NCBI GenBank assembly: GCA_004298725.1
Contig: SCQA01000022.1
Span: forward strand, 1-7,113
Reading direction: 5' to 3'
Source: a bacterium
GTDB lineage: Bacteria; Desulfobacterota; GWC2-55-46
Length of the DNA stretch: 7,113 nucleotides
Shown: in pieces, positions 1 through 4,507 of the stretch
Layout: every line of letters starts with the position of its first letter
How positions within the stretch are numbered: the first letter of the stretch is position 1
Position numbers and translations under genes: made by a program
The notes under the pieces: generated by a model
What the model was told of the DNA's origin: nothing
What the model saw: only the letters and a program-made list of their open reading frames with translations
Database searches by the model: none

Positions 1-95
1 TACAGAAATAACCGCCTATAATTTTAATTCCAAGAGTTGACTCGCGCTTTATTTTACTAACCCTCGTTAAATAACGACATACCTTGTTTTGGCTA

Positions 96-124
96 TTGAC
101 AGACCGCAATATATTACATATCCT
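96..124 (+). promoter_or_regulatory. Possible sigma70-type promoter upstream of larC
   Basis: A perfect -35 box TTGACA (96-101) is followed after 17 bases by TATCCT (119-124), a 4 of 6 match to the -10 consensus. If used, it would start RNA near 131 and give larC a leader of nearly 200 nt. A second, weaker option is TTAAAA (219-224), 17 bases, TAAAAT (242-247), which places the start next to the inverted repeat at 248-272. In such AT-rich DNA the second match could be chance. Confidence 0.4.
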
Positions 125-247
125 AATCTATCATGCGGACTACGAATGAATTGGCTCTTGTAAACGACAATCAGAATTGTCAGGGTGGTTTTTCAACACA
201 CTCTGCTGAATTTACCAATTAAAAATTTTTTCACGGTAGCATAAAAT

Positions 248-272
248 TAAATTATGCGTTCTGCATAATTTA
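248..272. repeat. Perfect 10-bp inverted repeat upstream of larC
   Basis: The arms TAAATTATGC (248-257) and GCATAATTTA (263-272) are exact reverse complements around a 5-base centre. A second small hairpin follows directly (arms AGCG and CGCT, 272-284, loop AAAAA). The repeat ends 53 bases before the larC start codon. It could be a regulator-binding dyad or an RNA hairpin in the leader. It lacks a T-run directly after the stem, so it is not a typical terminator. No known operator was recognised. Confidence 0.5.
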
Positions 273-325
273 GCGAAAAACGCTGAAATCGAATATGTTA
301 AATTGCGTGAGTAAATAACTACAGT

Positions 326-1534
326 ATGAAGATGCTCTACATTGACACCCCCATGGGCATTAGCGGCGATATGTTCATGGCTGGCATGATAGACCTTGGC
401 GTTGATTTTAAAGCCGTGCTTAAAGAGCTTAAAAAACTCCCGATTGATAAAATTGACATAAGTATAACCAAAGAAGCCCGCCACTCAATCTCGGCTACAT
501 GCTTTCGCGTAAAAAACACCGAATCGCGCCATCACAGGACTTTTAAGGACATAAAAGGGCTTATAAAAAAGAGCGCCCTCTCCGCCGATGTAAAAAAAAT
601 AAGCACGGCTACATTTAAAACCATTGCCGAGGCTGAAGGCAAGATTCACGGCATAAGCGCCGACAAGGTCCACTTTCACGAAGTCGGCGCGATGGACTCT
701 ATTATTGATATAGTAGGCTCTGCTATAGCCGTAACCGCGCTAAAGCCTGACATAATAATAGCCTCGCCCATACCTCTTGGTTCCGGCTGGGCAACCACGA
801 TGCACGGCACGCTTCCGGTACCGGCTCCGGCTACGCTTGAAATACTGCGCGGAGTGCCGATAGCTTCATCAAACGCGCCTTTTGAGCTTACCACACCAAC
901 GGGAGCGGCCATTATAAAAACGCTCGCAACCGGCTTCGGCCCTTTGCCGGCTATGACAATCGAGCGAGTCGGCTACGGCGCCGGAAAAAAAGATTTTAAA
1001 GAAAAGGCTAACGTGTTAAGGGCTGTTATCGGCGCGCCAAACACGGAGGGTGAACATGCTTACGCGCGCTCCGGCCAAAACACTATTAAAATCATAGAAA
1101 CCAACATTGACGACATGACGCCTCAAACGGCAGGCTACCTGATGGAGCGGCTGTTTGTTGCCGGCGCGCTTGACGCATACATCACGCCGGTACAGATGAA
1201 AAAATCAAGGCCGGGCATACTGATTACCGCGCTGTGCAAAGAAGCGTCCGCTGAAAAGCTCGTTGATATTATCTTCAGCGAATCAACGTCCATAGGCATC
1301 CGCACTCACGCCGTGGAAAGGCTCTGCCTTGAAAGAAAGATTATCAGCGTGCCTACGCCTTACGGAAAAATACGCGTTAAAGTTTCATACCTCGATAGCA
1401 AAGCCGTAAACATTCAGCCTGAATACGACGACTGCCGGATAAACGCCATTAAAAAAAACGTGCCGCTAAGGGCAGTAACGGAAGCGGCGCTAAGCGCGGC
1501 AAAAATAAAAAAACTCCGCTGTGATACTATTTGA
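326..1534 (+). CDS. larC: Nickel-pincer cofactor biosynthesis protein LarC (full length, unsplit)
   Basis: LarC is the CTP-dependent nickel insertase (cyclometallase) that completes the nickel-pincer nucleotide used by lactate racemase LarA and related enzymes; it is cytoplasmic. The 402-residue protein has the family's signature blocks in order: GISGDM at 11-16, VHFHEVGAMDS at 115-125, HGTLPVPAPAT at 160-170, ELTTPTGAA at 187-195, ETNIDDMTPQ at 258-267 and MKKSRPG at 291-297. The length is normal for the fused form; in Lactiplantibacillus plantarum the gene is split into larC1/larC2 and joined by frameshifting, whereas here one continuous frame covers both parts. The ATG at 326 places the usual N-terminal strand before GISGDM; no good Shine-Dalgarno is seen, and ATG 332 is an alternative. 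Neither larB nor larE is adjacent, so the cofactor's other genes and its client enzyme lie elsewhere. Confidence 0.93.
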   Translation: MKMLYIDTPMGISGDMFMAGMIDLGVDFKAVLKELKKLPIDKIDISITKEARHSISATCFRVKNTESRHHRTFKDIKGLIKKSALSADVKKISTATFKTIAEAEGKIHGISADKVHFHEVGAMDSIIDIVGSAIAVTALKPDIIIASPIPLGSGWATTMHGTLPVPAPATLEILRGVPIASSNAPFELTTPTGAAIIKTLATGFGPLPAMTIERVGYGAGKKDFKEKANVLRAVIGAPNTEGEHAYARSGQNTIKIIETNIDDMTPQTAGYLMERLFVAGALDAYITPVQMKKSRPGILITALCKEASAEKLVDIIFSESTSIGIRTHAVERLCLERKIISVPTPYGKIRVKVSYLDSKAVNIQPEYDDCRINAIKKNVPLRAVTEAALSAAKIKKLRCDTI

Positions 1535-1558
1535 CTATAAATGGACATTTGTTATAAT
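1531..1558 (+). promoter_or_regulatory. Strong sigma70-type promoter for the MBL-fold gene
   Basis: TTGACT (1531-1536, 5 of 6) and a perfect TATAAT (1553-1558) are separated by 16 bases. The -35 box overlaps the larC stop codon (1532-1534). The expected RNA start near 1565 would give a leader of about 120 nt containing a hairpin (1594-1615). The promoter suggests that the downstream gene can be transcribed independently of larC. Confidence 0.7.
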
Positions 1559-1593
1559 GCCAATTGAAAGTACAAGTTTATTACTGAAGGCGC

Positions 1594-1615
1594 CGCGTAA
1601 TATCTGTTTTACGCG
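1594..1615 (+). other. Leader hairpin between larC and the MBL-fold gene
   Basis: Arms CGCGTAA (1594-1600) and TTACGCG (1609-1615) pair perfectly over 7 bp with an 8-base loop. The sequence after it (TATTTGATTATT) is T-rich but not a continuous T-run, so this may be a weak terminator for larC read-through or simply leader structure. It lies after the promoter at 1531-1558, so it would be part of the MBL-fold gene's own mRNA. Confidence 0.35.
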
Positions 1616-1684
1616 TATTTGATTATTCATTAAAAGCAACTTTGCGCCGATAAATAAACTCAGGGAGGGCGGCACGCTCTTTAT

Positions 1685-2527
1685 ATGAGAATACGTTGCT
1701 GGGGTTCAAGAGGGTCCATAGCCGTATCAGGCAAGCAGTATCTTAAATACGGCGGAGACACGGCCTGCATAGAGGTTCGCACGGACGCAGGCGAAATAAT
1801 CATCATTGACGCAGGCACGGGCATCAGGGCTCTCGGCAACGAAATTGTAAAATCTAAGAATCAGACCATACACCTGCTCCTTTCGCACGCTCACTGGGAC
1901 CACCTCTCCGGGTTCCCGTTTTTTAAGCCAATATATAAAAAAGACACTACCCTTAAAATTTACGGCCCTCAAAATACGCGGACATCTTTGAAGTGCATCA
2001 TATCCAAAGCGATGACGGCGCCGTATTTTCCAATTGAATTCGAGGACATAAACGCTAAGATTTCTCTTCTCGGCATGGGCAACAAAAAAGAATATGACAT
2101 TTGCGGCGTTAAAATAACCACCATTCCCATAAGCCACCCGAACGAAGGCGCGGGTTACAGACTTGAAGAAAACGGCAAGTCATTCGTATTCCTTACCGAT
2201 AACGAGCTTACCTACCGGCACAAGACCGGCTGTAGATACGGCGACTACGTCAACTTCTCAAAGAACGCGGACGTGCTCTTTCACGACTCGGAATACACGA
2301 GACAGGAATACAAACACACGAGAAAGTGGGGACACTCCGTTTATCTTGACACACTCAGTCTGGCGCTTGAGGCGAACGTGAAGACCTTCGGACTATACCA
2401 CCATAATCAGGAAAGAACGGATAAAGAAGTTGACGCCATGGTTCAGGATTGCAAGCGCATCATCGCAAAAAAAGGCTCGAAAATGAAGTGCTTTGCCGTG
2501 GCAACCGGCACGGAAATAAAGCTTTAA
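1685..2527 (+). CDS. MBL-fold metallo-hydrolase, PhnP-like/COG1235 group
   Basis: A 280-residue single-domain metallo-beta-lactamase-fold protein, probably a cytoplasmic two-metal phosphodiesterase or phosphoesterase. The metal ligands are visible in order: the HAHWDH motif at residues 68-73 (HxHxDH), SHP with H151, TDNE with D172, an FHDSEY block at 199-204, and the late HH pair at 239-240. A KWGHS block (214-218) followed by a leucine/alanine-rich helix and GLYHHN is typical of this subgroup. The N-terminus (RCWGSRGS) is also typical. There is no signal peptide or membrane segment. The substrate cannot be read from the sequence; relatives include cyclic-phosphate phosphodiesterases such as PhnP and tRNase Z-like enzymes, but no phn genes are nearby. 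GGGAGGG at 1663-1669 is a good ribosome-binding core, though about 15 bases from the ATG. The gene has its own promoter overlapping the larC stop. Confidence 0.88.
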   Translation: MRIRCWGSRGSIAVSGKQYLKYGGDTACIEVRTDAGEIIIIDAGTGIRALGNEIVKSKNQTIHLLLSHAHWDHLSGFPFFKPIYKKDTTLKIYGPQNTRTSLKCIISKAMTAPYFPIEFEDINAKISLLGMGNKKEYDICGVKITTIPISHPNEGAGYRLEENGKSFVFLTDNELTYRHKTGCRYGDYVNFSKNADVLFHDSEYTRQEYKHTRKWGHSVYLDTLSLALEANVKTFGLYHHNQERTDKEVDAMVQDCKRIIAKKGSKMKCFAVATGTEIKL

Positions 2528-2770
2528 CAGATTCAGAAAAAAACTTTGCGGTTTCATCAAACACACTGAATAAAAAACCTTCGATACCGCTTAAATCAGA
2601 CGTACTCCATTGCACATAAATGCCCTTGCCGCAAACTGGCAAAAGCGTATCCAGCGCCGCGGTAGCACGCAATAAAAAACAGCCGTCCTCAAAAGCTTAT
2701 ACGATGGCGCCGCCGTCCGCTACGGTAAAAAGACCTGCGGATTTAGCCGAACATCTTTCTGTGGAATTAC
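2528..2770. other. Intergenic stretch with a doubtful degenerate minus-strand frame
   Basis: No intact gene is visible. On the minus strand one frame stays open from a TAG near 2772 down to the 3' end of the MBL-fold gene, interrupted once by a TAA (2697-2699). Its translation is fairly protein-like (for example VADGGAIV before the stop and GKGIYVQWSTSD after it), but it has no ATG start with a ribosome-binding site and matches no family I recognise. It may be a decayed gene fragment or chance. No clear terminator follows the MBL-fold stop. Confidence 0.25.
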
Positions 2771-2782
2771 CCTAAAATATTC

Positions 2783-2811
2783 TTGACACACCCTAAGCGT
2801 TTTAGTATTAT
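2783..2811 (+). promoter_or_regulatory. Near-consensus sigma70-type promoter for atpE
   Basis: A perfect TTGACA (2783-2788), a 17-base spacer and TATTAT (2806-2811, 5 of 6) form one of the best promoters in the window. Transcription should begin near 2818, leaving a leader of about 75 nt. That leader contains an imperfect hairpin (CTGCACA at 2842-2848 against TGTGGCAG at 2861-2868) just before the ribosome-binding site GGAGG at 2877-2881. A strong dedicated promoter fits the high copy number of c subunits. Confidence 0.75.
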
Positions 2812-2892
2812 TAAACGTCTTATCACCCAATAAAAACAATACTGCACAAGCGTAGTCGACTGTGGCAGAAATAAAAGGAGGAATAATCGGTC

Positions 2893-3258
2893 ATGAAAAA
2901 GAGTTCTAAGTGGGTTCTTTTTATGGCAGCATTTTACGCAATGACGGCCTCTCCGGCCTTCGCTAATGTAGAAGCCGCTGCCGCAAAGGTTGGCGGAACG
3001 TCAAACCTGTCGTTCTATACAAGTGTAGCGCTTGTAGCCGCCATAGCAATGGCCGCCGCCGCAATAGGCGTCGGTTTCGCACAGAGCAACGCTGTAAAGG
3101 CCGCTGTTGAAGGCATAGCAAGAAACCCCGGCGCGTCTGGCAAAATACTCTCAACGCTCCTTATCGGTCTTGCGATGATTGAATCTCTTGCTATATACGT
3201 TCTTGTTATCGCGCTTATACTTCTCTTTGCGAACCCGTTTATAAAGTTCTTGGGTTAA
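2893..3258 (+). CDS. atpE: F1Fo ATP synthase subunit c, with N-terminal signal peptide
   Basis: This is the proteolipid that forms the rotating ion-carrying ring of the F1Fo ATP synthase in the inner membrane. Residues 1-24 look like a cleavable signal peptide (KK, hydrophobic core, ending SPAFA before N25). Two transmembrane hairpin helices follow: roughly 42-66, with the GVGFAQ segment, and 86-114. They are joined by the cytoplasmic polar loop containing ARNP (76-79). The ion-binding carboxylate is E97 in MIESLAIY. Q64, S98 and Y102 occupy positions that help bind sodium in the Ilyobacter c ring, but the same set occurs in Geobacter-type c subunits, so the coupling ion is undecided. The protein ends in the usual LLFANPF block. 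At 121 residues it is longer than the common 75-90 because of the signal peptide. GGAGG sits 11 bases before the ATG. No other atp gene is adjacent, and promoter and terminator make it monocistronic. Confidence 0.95.
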   Translation: MKKSSKWVLFMAAFYAMTASPAFANVEAAAAKVGGTSNLSFYTSVALVAAIAMAAAAIGVGFAQSNAVKAAVEGIARNPGASGKILSTLLIGLAMIESLAIYVLVIALILLFANPFIKFLG

Positions 3259-3330
3259 TCAGCAAATCATTTAAATAGGCGAATAAACTAACCGCCATTT
3301 AAACAAAGTTTAGCAGTTCATCTGGAATAT

Positions 3331-3370
3331 AAAAAAACCGCAAGCGTCAAAAGACGCATGCGGTTTTTTT
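3331..3370. terminator. Bidirectional intrinsic terminator between atpE and the TPR gene
   Basis: The stem CCGCA-A-GCGTC (3338-3348) pairs with GACGC-A-TGCGG (3353-3363) around an AAAA loop with one internal A/A mismatch. Seven A residues precede it (3331-3337) and seven T residues follow (3364-3370). It begins about 70 bases after the atpE stop and serves that gene. Because of the A-run it would also work on the opposite strand, ending transcripts from the convergent minus-strand cluster. Confidence 0.93.
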
Positions 3371-3622
3371 ATTCTCTTGTTAAATCTCTTTTAACTGTCA
3401 AAAATCCTTTACGAATATCGAAGCTGACACGACATTTCAAAGCAGAATCATTCCGCTTTTGATCCTTCATGTGAGTTTTCATACTACGCGTATACATAAA
3501 CAACAAATCAACATTTCAAAACACTCCGCTTTAAGCGGAGATTAGTTTATGCAGACCGGTTAAATTTGAACTTTACGCTATGCGGCACCATCTGTCATTA
3601 GCGGCAAAGGTAAAATATGCAC
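3371..3622. other. Intergenic tail between convergent genes
   Basis: No gene is visible. The stretch holds a 10-bp direct repeat ACATTTCAAA at 3432-3441 and 3511-3520, each followed by a CCGCTTT-containing segment, and the small hairpin at 3524-3540. It is the 3' flank of the TPR gene and is AT-rich. Confidence 0.5.
3524..3540 (-). terminator. Possible weak terminator of the minus-strand cluster
   Basis: CTCCGCT and AGCGGAG form a perfect 7-bp stem with a 3-base loop. On the minus strand the stem is followed by TGTTTTGAAATG, a short and broken T-run. It lies about 80 bases beyond the TPR gene stop, so it is well placed, but the stronger two-way terminator at 3331-3370 may do the main work. 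Confidence 0.4.
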
Positions 3623-4507
3623 CTATGGTCTATCTATCTGCCTGCGTTTCTTCGCGCCTTGAACAGCTTGGGCAAGTTCAGGGTCAAGTTCCATTGCTTT
3701 TTGATGTTGCCTGATAGCTTCGCCGGAATTGCCAAGCAGTTCATATGCCCTGCTTAAGCCAACATATGCCAAAGCAAGGTCCGGCTGTAGCCTAAGAGCC
3801 TGCTTGAAAGCTCCAAGAGCATTGTCAATCGAGCCTGTCTCTAAAAACGCTTCGCCGAGCTTTAAATACCCTGTTGCGTAGTCAGGCGCGTATTCAAGAG
3901 CTTTGCTATAGCTTGCTATGGCGTCGTCGTATTTGCCAAGGTCCATGTAAACACTGCCGAGATTGACATAAGCTTTTACATGCTCAGGATTGACGCTAAG
4001 AGCGGCTTTAAATTCCCTGACAGCTTCTTGAAGGCGCCCGCTTTTGTAATAAGCATACCCAAGGTTGTTATGCGCCTGCTCTATGTCCGGCTTTATCGCA
4101 AGGGCTATTTCATACTCCCTTACGGCAGAGGCCACGTTGCCACGAGCGTGATATATGGCCCCTACGTTAAAGTGCGCCTGCGCGTAAGCCGGACGTATGG
4201 CAATTGCCTTCAAATTTTCTGAGAGCGCTTCATCAAGCCTTCCGGCATCGGCAAGCACTGTGGCAAGATTGTAATGAGGGCGGGCTTTTTGGGGAGATTT
4301 GACTGCGGCATCCGACCATAAAGCGGGCGGGTCCGTCCACACGGCGTTTCTGCGCCATGTCTGGGCGCCAAAGACTACTGCTACGACAAGAAAAACTACC
4401 GCTGAAGCATAACCTGCCGCAATCGTCTTCATCATGTATAGCGCCCTTTTATCAAGCAAAGAGCCTGTATTATATTTAAAGGCTGAGTTGTTTCGCTTGA
4501 TTATCAC
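3623..4507 (-). CDS. Membrane-anchored tetratricopeptide-repeat protein, resembling the C-terminus of TMTC/GT-C-like proteins
   Basis: In the longest form (294 residues) a transmembrane segment at about 32-49 is followed by six consecutive 34-residue TPR units (roughly 74-107, 108-141, 142-175, 176-209, 210-243, 244-277) and a short basic tail. TPRs are protein-docking scaffolds; with a single N-terminal anchor they most likely face the periplasm. The block TWRRNAVW to LWSDAAVKSPQKARPHYNL (50-81) is what I recall from multi-pass TMTC-like glycosyltransferase/TPR proteins, where it joins the last membrane helix to the TPRs. Here the large membrane domain is absent. Two starts compete. The GTG at 4507 overlaps the preceding stop as GTGA and could be translationally coupled. 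The ATG at 4435 has AAAAGGG eight bases upstream and would give a cleaner signal anchor. I list the longer form but find 4435 equally likely. The function is unknown; a partner role with the upstream barrel is inference. Confidence 0.85.
   Translation of the reverse strand: MIIKRNNSAFKYNTGSLLDKRALYMMKTIAAGYASAVVFLVVAVVFGAQTWRRNAVWTDPPALWSDAAVKSPQKARPHYNLATVLADAGRLDEALSENLKAIAIRPAYAQAHFNVGAIYHARGNVASAVREYEIALAIKPDIEQAHNNLGYAYYKSGRLQEAVREFKAALSVNPEHVKAYVNLGSVYMDLGKYDDAIASYSKALEYAPDYATGYLKLGEAFLETGSIDNALGAFKQALRLQPDLALAYVGLSRAYELLGNSGEAIRQHQKAMELDPELAQAVQGAKKRRQIDRP

Larger units (their letters stand above)
1..325. other. AT-rich intergenic region without a supportable gene
   Basis: No reading frame here looks like protein: the plus frames entering from the left edge all meet stops within the first 40 or so bases, and the minus frames give only an antisense shadow of the larC 5' end. 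The stretch is visibly more AT-rich than the genes. It contains a possible promoter (96-124), a short hairpin (166-181; arms GACAAT and ATTGTC around CAGA) and a longer inverted repeat (248-272). I see no tRNA and no riboswitch core I can name. Confidence 0.6.

Noticed and set aside
166..193. Hairpin GACAAT/ATTGTC followed by GGTTTTT as a terminator from an upstream gene
   Set aside because: The stem is short and AT-rich and the T-run is several bases away from it, so it is not convincing.
212..484. 90-codon minus-strand frame at the larC 5' end
   Set aside because: More than half is antisense to conserved larC sequence, and the rest is AT-rich intergenic DNA.
1727..2137. 136-codon open frame on the minus strand opposite the MBL-fold gene
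   Set aside because: It lies wholly antisense to a gene with clear catalytic motifs; its composition (rich in Phe, Val and Arg) is that of a reverse-strand shadow.
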